From Roseiarcus sp963737365 (GTDB lineage: Bacteria; Pseudomonadota; Alphaproteobacteria; Rhizobiales; Beijerinckiaceae), in the NCBI GenBank assembly GCA_963737365.1, contig CAVTSD010000005.1, positions 124,001 through 188,000 on the forward strand: a stretch of 64,000 nucleotides of DNA, in the 5' to 3' direction. This document shows, in pieces, positions 46,258 to 55,478 of this stretch (position 1 is the stretch's first letter; every line of letters starts with the position of its first letter). The position numbers were made by a program, and so were the translations under genes. The notes beneath the pieces are model-generated. The model was not told where the DNA came from and made no database searches. It worked only from the letters and a program-made list of their open reading frames with translations.

Positions 46258-46500
46258 ATGAGCGATGTCGCAGAGCGCGTAAAAAAGATCGTCGTAGAAC
46301 ATCTCGGCGTAGAGCCCGACAAAGTCGTCGACAGCGCCAACTTCATCGACGATCTGGGCGCCGACTCGCTCGACACGGTTGAGTTGGTGATGGCGTTTGA
46401 AGAAGAGTTTGGCGTCGAGATTCCCGACGACCAAGCCGAAACCATCGTCACCGTGGGCGACGCGGTCAAGTACCTTGAAAAGGCGTCGACCAAGAAATAG
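46258..46500 (+). CDS. acpP: acyl carrier protein
   Basis: 80 residues, acidic. 'DDLGADSLDTVELVMAFEEE' carries the phosphopantetheine Ser37. The ATG at 46258 (MSDVAERVKK) is standard; the in-frame ATG at 46237 is less likely. The 266-bp gap before it is long enough for its own promoter, as is usual for the highly expressed acpP; I cannot place -35/-10 boxes with confidence. Confidence 0.97.
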   Translation: MSDVAERVKKIVVEHLGVEPDKVVDSANFIDDLGADSLDTVELVMAFEEEFGVEIPDDQAETIVTVGDAVKYLEKASTKK

Positions 46501-46652
46501 GTGCGCAACGCGCTGGCTGGCGAGGGCCAGCCTTCGTCGGTACGCGTATTTCTTTGAGTGCGGGCCGGGCGTCTCGTCCGGCCCTTGTCGTGTCTGGCTC
46601 CGGGCTCCAACCGGCGCCGAGATTCGCGGGCGGAAACAGCTAGAGTGCAGGC

Positions 46653-47921
46653 ATGGGACAATTGAGGCGCGTCGTTGTTACAGGTCTTGGGATGGTTTCC
46701 CCGATTGCCTGCGGGGTCGAGGCGACTTGGCGAAGGCTTCTGGCTAGCGAGTCCGGTTTAGCCCGGATCGAGAACTTCGACGTTTCCGACCTGCCCTGCA
46801 AAATCGCCGCGCAAGTGCCGCGCGGCGACGCCCCGGACGCCTTCCATCCCGACGAATGGATGGATCCCAAGGAGCAGCGTCGCGTCGACGACTTCATCAT
46901 CTACGGCGTGAGCGCCGCGACGCAGGCGCTCCGCGACGCGAACTGGAAGCCCAAGTCTTACGACGAGGAGATCGAAACCGGAGTTCTGTTCGGCTCGGGT
47001 ATCGGGGGTCTCGGCGGCATTTACGACGCATCTGTCACCTTGCATGAAAAAGGGCCGCGACGGATCTCGCCGTTCTTCATTCCGGGCAGGCTTATCAACC
47101 TATTGAGCGGACAGGTTTCGATCGCCCACAGGCTCAAGGGCCCGAACCACGCAGTCGTCACCGCGTGCTCAACCGGCGCGCACGCGATCGGCGACGCCGG
47201 CCGGCTGATCGCCCTCGGCGACGCGAACGTGATGGTCGCGGGCGGCGCCAAATCGGCAGTCAACCGGCTCGCGCTCGCAGGCTTCAGCGCCTGCCGCGCC
47301 TTGTCGACCGGCTTCAACGACAGACCGAAAGAGGCCTCGCGGCCTTACGACCGCGATCGCGACGGGTTTGTGATGGGCGAAGGCGCAGGCTGTGTGGTGC
47401 TCGAGGAACTCGAGCACGCCAAGAGTCGGGGCGCCCATATCTACGCCGAACTGACCGGGTACGGCTTATCCAGCGACGCCTATCATATCACCGCGCCCGC
47501 GCCCGATGGCGACGGCGCCTTTCGCGCCATGAGCGCAGCGCTCAAGCGCGCCGAGCTTTCCCCTTCGGAAATCGACTACGTCAATGCGCACGGCACCTCG
47601 ACCCCGATGGGCGACGAGATCGAATTGCACGCGGTCGAGCGCTTGCTCGGCAATTCGGCCGGGAAGGCGACGATGTCCTCGACAAAGTCGGCGACCGGTC
47701 ATCTGCTCGGCGCGGCGGGCGCGGTGGAAGCGATATTCTCGGTCCTCGCCATCCGCGACCAGGTGGCGCCCCCGACCCTTAATCTTGACAACCCCTCAGT
47801 GGAGACCGCGATCGATCTTGCGCCCCATTCGGCGCGCAAACGGCCGATCCAGGCGGTGTTGTCCAATTCTTTCGGATTCGGCGGCACCAACGCTTCGCTT
47901 GTCTTCAGCGCGCTGCACTGA
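46653..47921 (+). CDS. fabF: 3-oxoacyl-ACP synthase II
   Basis: 422 residues, thiolase fold. Catalytic Cys172 in 'VVTACSTGAHAIG', His in 'VNAHGTSTPMGD' and His in 'KSATGHLLGAAG', plus 'FSACRALSTG' and the C-terminal 'NSFGFGGTNASLVF'. Elongates acyl-ACP, including the step to cis-vaccenate. It follows acpP by 152 bp. Confidence 0.96.
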   Translation: MGQLRRVVVTGLGMVSPIACGVEATWRRLLASESGLARIENFDVSDLPCKIAAQVPRGDAPDAFHPDEWMDPKEQRRVDDFIIYGVSAATQALRDANWKPKSYDEEIETGVLFGSGIGGLGGIYDASVTLHEKGPRRISPFFIPGRLINLLSGQVSIAHRLKGPNHAVVTACSTGAHAIGDAGRLIALGDANVMVAGGAKSAVNRLALAGFSACRALSTGFNDRPKEASRPYDRDRDGFVMGEGAGCVVLEELEHAKSRGAHIYAELTGYGLSSDAYHITAPAPDGDGAFRAMSAALKRAELSPSEIDYVNAHGTSTPMGDEIELHAVERLLGNSAGKATMSSTKSATGHLLGAAGAVEAIFSVLAIRDQVAPPTLNLDNPSVETAIDLAPHSARKRPIQAVLSNSFGFGGTNASLVFSALH

Positions 47922-48063
47922 TCGGGGCGGACGAGGGCGATTGGGTGTTTCCCTGCGTCGCCCGGTCGGCTAAACTCGGCCTAAGCCCGCGTCCGGCGGC
48001 GCAGCCTCGCGCAGGACTTGGACTGCAGGATCAGCGGCGAAAGGCGAAGAAGCGGCAAATCAC

Positions 48064-49980
48064 ATGAGCGGAGATCCCGATTCCGGCGACGGAGGCGCCC
48101 CTCAGCCGCGAGTAAGCCTGTTCGGCCGAGCAACGAAGCCCAAGCTGAACGATCCGGCGCCGCCTTCGGCGAAACCCCCTCGGAAGCCGCGCCGGCTGGG
48201 TTTGTCGAGCCTCAGCGGATTGCTCAGTTTTGTCCTTCTCGGAGCGCTCGCGACGGTCGGCGGGCTCGTTTGGCTCATGAAAGAAGCGCGAAGCCCTGGG
48301 CCGCTCACCGAGGACAAGACGGTGATGATCATGCGCGAAGACGATGGCGCCAGCATCGCCGACCAGCTCGAGCGCGCGGGCGCCATCAACAGCGCAATGT
48401 GGTTCAACATTCTCACGACGCTCGACGGTAATCGCGGCGCGCTCAAACGTGGCGAGTACGCGCTCAAGGCGGGCATGAGCATGAACGAGATCGAGAATGA
48501 GCTCATTGCGCACCACGTGATTCGGTACAAGATCACCATCCCCGAGGGCCTGACCAGCGAACAGGTCGTTGACCGGCTCCGGGAGGACACGGTTTTGACC
48601 GGCGACATCCCCGAGCCCCCGCGCGAGGGCTCCCTGATGCCCGACACCTATTATTTCGAGCGGGGCGACACCCGTCTCTCGATTCTTACCCGCATGGCGA
48701 AGATTCAAGCGAAGACGGTCGACGAGATCTGGAAGCAGCGCGCGCCGGATTTGCCGATCAAATCGCCCTGGGAAATGGTGACCCTCGCCTCGATCGTCGA
48801 AAAAGAAACGGGCAAGACCGAAGAGCGGCCGCGCGTGGCCGGAGTGTTCATCAATCGACTTGAAAAACACATGCGGCTCGGTTCCGACCCGACGATCGTC
48901 TACGGCCTCGTCATGGGCAAGGGCACGCTTGGCCGGAGCATCACCAGAGCCGACCTCAATCAGTCGACGCCCTATAACACTTACATCATCGACGGCCTGC
49001 CGCCGGGGCCGATTTGCAACCCCGGCAAGGCCGCGCTGGAAGCGGTCGCGAGACCGACGCGCAGCAAGGACCTCTATTTCGTCGCCGACGGAACGGGCGG
49101 ACACGCGTTCGCCGAAACGCTGGATCAGCATCAGAAAAATGTCGCCCATTGGCGCCAGATCGAGAAGGACGTGAAGGACAGGCTTGCGCCCGACGCCGCG
49201 GGGCCCGCAATTCGCGGCTCGATCGAGACGGTCGATCCGGCGCAATTTGGGGAGCTGGTCACGCCCGGGCAGGGGCAGGCGCCCGCTTCCTTGCTCGCTC
49301 GCCTGGGCAAAATCGGCGCGGAACGGAACACGAAAGACGCGGCGGCGCCCGTAGCGCCAGGCGCCAAATCGATCAACGCGATGGACGCCGTCGCCCTTGG
49401 CGCCAAAGTTTGGCCATCGGCAAATCTCGCGGGTGGCGAAGGAGATCCGGGGCCTGAAGCCTCCGCCCCCCCGTCTTCGCCGTTTGGCGGGCTCGCCGCC
49501 CCGGTGCAAGGGCTTGCATCCGCTTCGGTTCTCGCCCGTCTCAGCAAAATCGGCACGGACCGGAACGCGAAGGATGCGGCGCTCGCCTCGCTCTCCGCTC
49601 CAGGCGTGAAGACGATTGAGGAATTGGGCCTTGTCGTCTCCGGCGTCAATGACGGGCCGGCGGAAGGCTTCGCGTTTGGGAACGACGACCCGCCGGCGAC
49701 AGGAGGAGGAGGGCAGATCGCCTCGGCTCCGCTCTCGCCGGCCATGCTGGCAGATCAGAGGGCGCGCGAGGCCAAATACGGAACGGGGACCCTGACTTTG
49801 GCCTCGACCACCCTCACCGACGCCGCAGGTCCCTCGCCCGCGCAGGCGTCGCCTGGGACGGTTTCCGGCCACCCCCGCATTTACGACGCCTCCGAAGGCA
49901 CCCCGCTCGACCCTCTCCTCAACAAGACTTATGACCTCAGCTACGCCAAGGTCGTACCGGCCGACACGATGGTGAAGTGA
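48064..49980 (+). CDS. mltG: endolytic transglycosylase with long C-terminal extension
   Basis: 638 residues against about 340 for E. coli MltG. Cytoplasmic N-terminus (1-45, Pro-rich), one membrane helix (about 48-72), a LysM-like segment (about 85-140), then the YceG domain with 'GSLMPDTYYFERGD' and the catalytic Glu246 in 'ASIVEKETGK', plus 'NTYIIDGLPPGPICNPG'. It cuts nascent peptidoglycan chains. Residues about 380-638 form a low-complexity Ala/Pro/Gly-rich extension with an internal duplication and a conserved-looking end 'SEGTPLDPLLNKTYDLSYAK'. Usual alphaproteobacterial place after fabF. Confidence 0.93.
   Translation: MSGDPDSGDGGAPQPRVSLFGRATKPKLNDPAPPSAKPPRKPRRLGLSSLSGLLSFVLLGALATVGGLVWLMKEARSPGPLTEDKTVMIMREDDGASIADQLERAGAINSAMWFNILTTLDGNRGALKRGEYALKAGMSMNEIENELIAHHVIRYKITIPEGLTSEQVVDRLREDTVLTGDIPEPPREGSLMPDTYYFERGDTRLSILTRMAKIQAKTVDEIWKQRAPDLPIKSPWEMVTLASIVEKETGKTEERPRVAGVFINRLEKHMRLGSDPTIVYGLVMGKGTLGRSITRADLNQSTPYNTYIIDGLPPGPICNPGKAALEAVARPTRSKDLYFVADGTGGHAFAETLDQHQKNVAHWRQIEKDVKDRLAPDAAGPAIRGSIETVDPAQFGELVTPGQGQAPASLLARLGKIGAERNTKDAAAPVAPGAKSINAMDAVALGAKVWPSANLAGGEGDPGPEASAPPSSPFGGLAAPVQGLASASVLARLSKIGTDRNAKDAALASLSAPGVKTIEELGLVVSGVNDGPAEGFAFGNDDPPATGGGGQIASAPLSPAMLADQRAREAKYGTGTLTLASTTLTDAAGPSPAQASPGTVSGHPRIYDASEGTPLDPLLNKTYDLSYAKVVPADTMVK
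49282..49617 (+). repeat. duplicated segment inside mltG extension
   Basis: Two copies of a 31-33 codon unit, 49282-49374 and 49519-49617, about 79 codons apart. Protein: 'ASLLARLGKIGAERNTKDAA' and 'ASVLARLSKIGTDRNAKDAA', each followed by 'APG.K.I'. The DNA copies are also clearly alike, which points to a fairly recent duplication or to constraint. Confidence 0.75.
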
Positions 49981-50007
49981 GAGCGCCGGCGGTCGCGGCG
50001 TGCTGAC

Positions 50008-50880
50008 CTAGTCCCGGGCGGAAAAGCGCTCATGCACGAGGGCAAGCGCGATGGCGCAGGCGTTAGAGACATTGAGGCTCTTGATCGCGCCAGGGAGATC
50101 GAGGCGCGCCAAGCGATCGCATCGCTCGCGCGTCAGCCGTCTGAGGCCCTTGTCCTCGGCGCCGAGAACCAGAGCCAGCGGGCGCGAGATCGTTTCATCT
50201 CCGAGCTCGTTCGGCGCCTCCGAATCGAGCCCGATCCGCCAATAGCCCATGTCCCCCATCTCGACGAGCGCTCGCGCCAGATTGGTGACGCTGCAAATCG
50301 GCACGTGCTCGAGCCCGCCGGAAGCCGATTTCGCCAAAGCGCCGGCAAAGTCGGGCGAATGGCGCTCGGTCGTCACGAGGGCGTCGACGGCGAAGGCGGC
50401 GCCAGTGCGCAGGATCGCGCCGACATTGTGCGGGTCGGTGATCTGGTCGAGAACCAGCACCAAGCCGTTCGCCGGCAAGTCCGCGACGTCGATGGGCGCG
50501 AGCGGCCGCGCCTCGAGCAAGAGGCCTTGATGCACCGCTTCGCGCGGCGCGCGGGCGGAGATCTCCTCAGCGCTCATAACTCTGATCTCGAGCCCGCGCA
50601 GGGCGATTTCGGCGCCGAGCCGCTCGGCCGCGGCGGCGGTGGCGTAGAGACGGATAAGCTCGCGCCGCGGCGCTCTAAGCGCTGCGCCTACGCTGTGAAA
50701 GCCGTAGATAAAAGAGACCTTGGCCTCCCGCCGTTCGCCTGACCGATCGCGGGGGGCTGGGCGGGCAAGCGCCGGCTTGGCTTCCGCGCCCTGCCCTTTC
50801 CTCGGCCCTGCGGCCGCGGGCGGCGAATTGCGTTGTCCAAAGGAAGGCGGACTTGGGCGGCGGTCGCGTTTACGCGTCAT
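50008..50880 (-). CDS. rlmB: 23S rRNA (guanosine-2'-O-)-methyltransferase RlmB (TrmH family)
   Basis: 290 residues from ATG 50880. A basic, Pro-rich tail (1-50) is followed by the substrate-binding domain ('FIYGFHSVGAALRAPRRE') and the SPOUT domain with the knot motifs 'LVLVLDQITDPHNVGAILRT', 'LVLGAEDKGLRRLTRE' and 'LPGAIKSLNVSNACAIAL'. Methylates a 23S rRNA guanosine (G2251 in E. coli) using SAM. Convergent with mltG. Confidence 0.9.
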   Translation of the reverse strand: MTRKRDRRPSPPSFGQRNSPPAAAGPRKGQGAEAKPALARPAPRDRSGERREAKVSFIYGFHSVGAALRAPRRELIRLYATAAAAERLGAEIALRGLEIRVMSAEEISARAPREAVHQGLLLEARPLAPIDVADLPANGLVLVLDQITDPHNVGAILRTGAAFAVDALVTTERHSPDFAGALAKSASGGLEHVPICSVTNLARALVEMGDMGYWRIGLDSEAPNELGDETISRPLALVLGAEDKGLRRLTRERCDRLARLDLPGAIKSLNVSNACAIALALVHERFSARD

Positions 50881-51106
50881 TAGCTGGAATGCTCCCGCGC
50901 GCATGGGCTCGGGCGTTCGCCGCCCCGCGCCCGAGTTCCCTTCGCAAACGGCGACCCTTGCCGCAAGAGCAGGGCCTAGTCGGCCAGTCCGAAAGCGAAA
51001 GACTGTTGACGCGCTGTCATGGAAGCGGGTTTGAGTATGCGATCAAGGCGCGAGTGTGCGGCGAAAACGTTTGCGCGAATTCACGCTTGAGATCGCCGTT
51101 CGAGGA

Positions 51107-52239
51107 GTGACGCCCACGTCCCGTTCGTACGATGTCGCGGTCGTTGGCGCAGGCGTTTGCGGGCTGGCGCATGCCCTCGCCGCCGCCCGGCGCGGTAAGC
51201 GCGTGGTCGTGATCGACCGGAACGCGCAAGCCAACGGCGCTTCGATCCGCAACTTCGGCTTCATTACCGTCACCGGCCAGCAGGTGGGGACATGTTGGCG
51301 CCGGGCGAAGCGATCGGTCGAGGTCTGGCTCGAAATCGCTGACGCCGCGAAGATCCCAATCGTTCAGCGCGGCTTGCTCATGATTGCGCGGCGCGCCGAG
51401 GCGCGTGCGGTCATCGAGGCGTTCTTGGAAACCGACATGGGCGCCGAATGCCGCCTCATCGAGCCGCGCGAACTGAACCACCACGGCTCAGGTCTGCGGG
51501 CGGACGAATTCGCCGGCGCGCTCTTTAGCCCGCATGAGGCGCGAGTCGAATCGCGCGAGGCGATCCCCCAACTCGCCGCATGGCTTGGCGAGCGCTTTCA
51601 AGTCGCCTTTTTGCGCGAGACCGCAGTGCACGCCGCTTCGCCGCCCAGGCTTGAGACCAGCCGCAGAACAATTGAAGCCGAGACGGTCATCATCTGCCCG
51701 GGCGACGACTTTGCGACCTTGCACGCCGGCCGCTTGGCCCAATATGGCCTCACCCGCTGCAAGCTCCATATGCTGCGCGTACGCCCACAAAATTTCGACG
51801 AGCGATTGCCCCCCGTCATGTCCGACCTCGGTATGATCCGCTATCTTGGCTATGCGAACTGCCGGCTGCGCAGGCGTTGCGCGCAAAGCTTAAGTCCGAG
51901 CAGCGCGAGCAGATCGCCGCGGGCGTTCATTTGATCGCCGTTCGCAGCGCGGATGGAACGTTGGTCGTCGGAGACTCGCATCACTATGCGGCCACGCCCG
52001 ACCCTTTCGCGCCCACGGCGGTCGATGATCTCATCCTCGACGAATATGCCCATGTGTTCGTCGGCGCGCGACCCCAGGTGGTCGAGCGCTGGACTGGAAC
52101 TTATGCTTCCGCTCCCGACCGATTGATGCTTGTCGATGCGCCGTGCAAAGCTTTGCGCATCGTGCTGATCACCAGCGGCACGGGTGCGAGCACGTCTTTT
52201 GCGATCGCTGAGGAAGTGATCGCGGAGCTGTTCGACTGA
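51107..52239 (+). pseudogene. phosphonate-cluster FAD oxidoreductase (TIGR03364-type), frameshifted
   Basis: Frame 1 (from GTG 51107) has 'YDVAVVGAGVCGLAHALAAA', 'SIRNFGFITVTGQQVG' and the FAD domain up to 'MIRYLGYA'. The protein then continues in another frame as 'LPAAQALRAKLKSEQREQ' to 'IAEEVIAELFD'. Restoring one G at about 51855-51858 gives GYAELPAA and a normal about 377-residue protein. The family is D-amino-acid-oxidase-like and linked to aminophosphonate breakdown genes, where it is thought to oxidise N-substituted aminophosphonates. The start is uncertain; GAGGAG touches the GTG. Confidence 0.8.
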
Positions 52240-52250
52240 CGGAGGCCGGA

Positions 52251-53048
52251 ATGGAGCGCGTTAAGGCCGTCATTTTCGACTGGGCTGGAACCGTCATCGA
52301 TTACGGCTCGCTCGCGCCGATGGGCGCGTTCGTGGAGACCTTCGCCGAGTTCGGCGTGTCAATCTCCATCGACGAGGCGCGCGGCCCGATGGGCAGGGCG
52401 AAGCGCCCCGCATATCGCAGCCATCATGGCTCTCCCACGCGTCGCTGCAGCCTGGACGAAGCGCCACGGCCGTGCGCCGACGGAAGCGGACATCGACGTC
52501 TACGCCGCGTTCGTGCCCAAGAACATCGGTCGCGGCGTTATGCGAACCTCATCCCCGGCGCAGCGGAGGTCGTAGCGGAACTCAGAAGCCATGGCGTCAA
52601 GATCGGCTCGTCGACCGGCTACACTCGTGAGATCATGGCCGAGATCCTGCCAGTCGCTGCGGCGCAGGGGTTCAAACCGGACAGTCTCGTCTGCACCGGC
52701 GACACACCCGACGGACGGCCGACGCCCTTCATGCTCTATAAGGCGCTCCTGGACCTCGAGGTCTGGCCAGCGTGGAGCCTGATCAAGGTCGACGACACGG
52801 AAGTCGGCATCGCCGAAGGCATCAACGGCGGCGCCTGGACCGTCGGCGTATCGGTCAGCGGCAATTGTTTCGGACTGTCACGCGAAAACACGGCGGCTCT
52901 TGCGCCCCCCGATTTTCAAAAACGGCGCAAGGCCGCGGTGAACAAGCTCGAGCGCGCGGGCGCGCATTATGTCATCGACAGCGCCGCCGATCTCATGCCG
53001 GTCGTGCGCACGATCGAAGAGCGGCTCGCGCAAGGCGGGCGGCCGTGA
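52251..53048 (+). pseudogene. phnX: phosphonoacetaldehyde hydrolase with two compensating frameshifts
   Basis: The N-terminus 'VIFDWAGTVIDYGSLAPMGA' (HAD nucleophile Asp and PMGA motif) and Lys51 in 'GPMGRAKRP' are right. The end, from 'YANLIPGAAEVV' through 'KIGSSTGYTREIM', 'DDTEVGIAEG' and 'GAHYVIDSAADLMP', is also right. Between about 52404 and 52532 the good sequence is in the +1 frame: 'HIAAIMALPRVAAAW' and 'GRAPTEADIDVYAAFVP'. One extra C near 52405-52409 and one lost base near 52530 explain this. The literal product has about 42 scrambled residues in the cap domain and is unlikely to cleave phosphonoacetaldehyde. Confidence 0.85.
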
Positions 53049-54003
53049 ACGAATCCCGTCCGCCGCCTTCCGAGGGCGACGTCAACGTTTCGTCCGCCCG
53101 GGCGGAATGGCGCGCTTCGCTCAGCGATTCCGCGCGCGCCGCGGTCGACGAGGACGAGCTTTATTTCTGCGCCAGTCGTTGTCGACGCCCTGTCTCGCGC
53201 CGATCGTGCGCGCCGAAGGCGCCGTTCTGACCGACGTCGACGGCCGGCGCATCTTCGATTTTCACGGCAAAAGCGTCCATCAGCTCGGGCACGGCCACCC
53301 GAAGGTTATCGCCGCGATCCGCCGCGAAATGGACAGCCTGCCCTTCTGCCCACGCCGTTTCGCCAACCAGACTGCGACATCGCTCGCCCGGCAACTCGTC
53401 GAGACCGCGCCCGGCGACCTCGACAAGGTCCTCTTCGCCCCGAGCGGCGCCGCAGCGATCTCCATGGCGCTGAAACTTGCACGTTACGCCACCGGCCGGC
53501 ACAAGACGCTGTCGCTCTGGGATTCCTTCCATGGCGCCAACCTCGACGCGATTGGCGTCGGCGGCGAGGCCTTGTTCCGACGCGGGCTGGGACCGATGAT
53601 CCCGGGCGCCGAGCACCTGCCCCCGCTCGATCTCGCGCGCCGCTTTTTCGGCGACGACAAGCCGTTCGAGCGCTACGCCGACTACATCGACTACATGCTC
53701 GAAGTTCAGGGCGATGTCTCGGCGCTGATCGCCGAGCCGGTGCGCTGGACTACCGTTGAAGCGCCCCCGCCGGAATTCTGGCCGCAGGTCAAGGACTCCT
53801 GCCGCCGTCATGGCGCGTTGCTGATCTTCGATGAGATTCCGAGCTGCCTTGCGCGCACAGGCGCGCTCTATGCCTGCGAGCTTTTCGGCGCGACCCCCGA
53901 TATCCTCGTCATCGGCAAGGGTCTCGGGGGAGGAATCATGCCGCTCGCTGCGATCTTAGCCCCCGCTCGGCTCGATTGCACGCCAGACGCGGCACCGCCG
54001 TGA
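53045..54003 (+). pseudogene. PbfA-like class III PLP enzyme, frameshifted and truncated
   Basis: A GTG at 53045 overlaps the phnX stop. The first frame gives 'MNESRPPPSEGDVN' and 'DEDELYF'; the rest ('LRQSLSTPCLAPIVRAEG' onward) is one base away, so a C was lost near 53161-53164. Then 'FHGKSVHQLGHGHPKVIAA', 'LFAPSGAAAISMALKLAR', 'LIFDEIPSCLARTG' and PLP Lys in 'VIGKGLGGGIMPLAA' fit the aminotransferase-like lyase that acts on 1-hydroxy-2-aminoethylphosphonate (PbfA). It stops at about 330 of about 450 residues; the C-terminal domain is gone and binding-protein sequence begins at once. Confidence 0.82.
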
Positions 54004-54515
54004 GGTTGCAGGTCATTCACGCCTTTGGGTCGAAGGACGCCGCGTTCGACTATCTGAAGAAACTTCAGGACAATAACGTCGGCCCATCGGCCTCGACGGG
54101 CAAGCTCACCGCGCTCGTCAACAAGGGCGAGCTCTACGTCGCCAATGGCGACCTGCAGATGAACATGTCGCAGATGAGCGACAACCCGAACATCAAGGTC
54201 TTCTGGCCGGCCGGTCCGAATGGCGAGCGCTCGGCCATGCCGCTGCCATATTACATCGGCCTCGTGGCCGGCGCGCCCGACGCCGATAACGGAAAGAAGC
54301 TGATTGAGTTCCTGCTCTCGAAAGAGGCGCAGGGGGCCGTCTCGTCGGTGGCGCTCGGCCTGCCGGTGCGCAAGGACGTCACTCCGACCGACACGAATTT
54401 CACCAAGCTGCACGACGCCATGTAGGGCGTGACCATCTGGATGCCGGACTGGGCGCAGGTGCTAAAAGAGCTGCCTGCCGACGTCGGACGCTGGAAGGAA
54501 GCGACGGGAAGCTGA
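54004..54515 (+). pseudogene. phnS: 2-aminoethylphosphonate ABC binding protein, C-terminal fragment with nonsense codon
   Basis: Only the C-terminal half of a periplasmic solute-binding protein is present: 'VIHAFGSKDAAFDYLKKLQD', 'STGKLTALVNKGELYVANGD', 'FWPAGPNGERSAMPLPYYIG', 'KKLIEFLLSKEAQG'. TAG at 54423-54425 interrupts the frame, after which 'GVTIWMPDWAQVLKELP' and 'VGRWKEATGS' continue to a TGA two bases before the permease ATG. Signal peptide and N-lobe are missing, so it cannot be exported or bind. The frame is open back to 53976, inside the PLP-enzyme end, which marks a deletion junction. Confidence 0.8.
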
Positions 54516-54516
54516 C

Positions 54517-55473
54517 ATGACCAGCGCTGGCGCGCCGCGCTCGGGCAGCGACGGCAGTAGGGTGCGCTCGATCTCTTTTTCGCGCCCGCCGACGCGAGCC
54601 TCATCCCAGACGAAGCCGGTGTCTGACCTCGCCGTCCGAGCGGCGCCCGCGCGTCTAAACTTCAACGGTTTCTGGGTTGCGCCTCCGCTCATCGTCCTTG
54701 GACTAACGTTTCTTTATCCGCTTGTCCTGATCGCGCGCGCGGCACTGGTTGGCGACGCGGGCGGGATCGACGTGGGCAGCTTTCTGTCCGTCCTTCACTC
54801 GCGCACGTTTCTCAACGCGCTCATCAATACCGGCCTGATTGCGCTTGCGGCCACGGCCGGCTGCCTCGCCCTGGGCGTGACGCTGGCGCTGATCCTGGCG
54901 TACGTCCCTTTTCCCGGCTCGACCTTTGTCGCGCGGCTGATCGACACCTTCATCGCGCTGCCGACCTTCCTGGTGACGCTCGCCTTCACTTTTCTCTACG
55001 GCTCGGCCGGCATGCTGAACGGGGCGCTCGCGCAGTCGTTTGGCTTGAGCGAGCCGCCGGTTCACTTTCTCTATTCGGCCTGGGGCGTCATTCTTGCGGA
55101 AGTCACCGTCTACACGCCGTTCGTGCTGCGGCCGCTGCTTGCGGCGTTCTCGCTTGTCGACCAGAGCCAGATCGAGGTGGCAGGGCTTTTGGGCGCCACG
55201 CCCTGGCGGATCGTGCGCAGCGTCATTCTGCCAGCCGCGCTTCCCGCCGCGATCGCAGGCGGCAGTCTCTGTCTCTTGCTCACCGTCAACGAGTTCGGGA
55301 TCGTGCTCTTCATCGGCGCCAAGGGCGTCATCACGCTGCCGCTTCTGATCTATGATAAAGCGATCCAGGAGTCCGACTATCAGGCCGCCTGCACAATCGC
55401 GGTCGTCAACATCGCGCTCTCGCTCGGCCTCTTCTCGCTCTACCGGTTCGCTGCCCGGCGGCTTGGAGGCTGA
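54517..55473 (+). CDS. phnU: 2-aminoethylphosphonate ABC transporter permease
   Basis: 318 residues, apparently intact. A polar N-terminus of about 48 residues, then six membrane helices; the EAA loop 'EVAGLLGATPWRIVRSVILP' is at about residue 220, followed by 'VNEFGIVLFIGAKGV'. It matches the first of two permeases in 2-aminoethylphosphonate importers. The ATG lies one base after the end of the binding-protein fragment. No ATPase gene (phnT) is present, so it has no local partner. Confidence 0.82.
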   Translation: MTSAGAPRSGSDGSRVRSISFSRPPTRASSQTKPVSDLAVRAAPARLNFNGFWVAPPLIVLGLTFLYPLVLIARAALVGDAGGIDVGSFLSVLHSRTFLNALINTGLIALAATAGCLALGVTLALILAYVPFPGSTFVARLIDTFIALPTFLVTLAFTFLYGSAGMLNGALAQSFGLSEPPVHFLYSAWGVILAEVTVYTPFVLRPLLAAFSLVDQSQIEVAGLLGATPWRIVRSVILPAALPAAIAGGSLCLLLTVNEFGIVLFIGAKGVITLPLLIYDKAIQESDYQAACTIAVVNIALSLGLFSLYRFAARRLGG

Positions 55474-55478
55474 GCCGC

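Noticed and set aside
48031..49872. 613-codon open frame on the minus strand
   Set aside because: Antisense to mltG; no motif and a low-complexity Arg/Gly/Asp composition.
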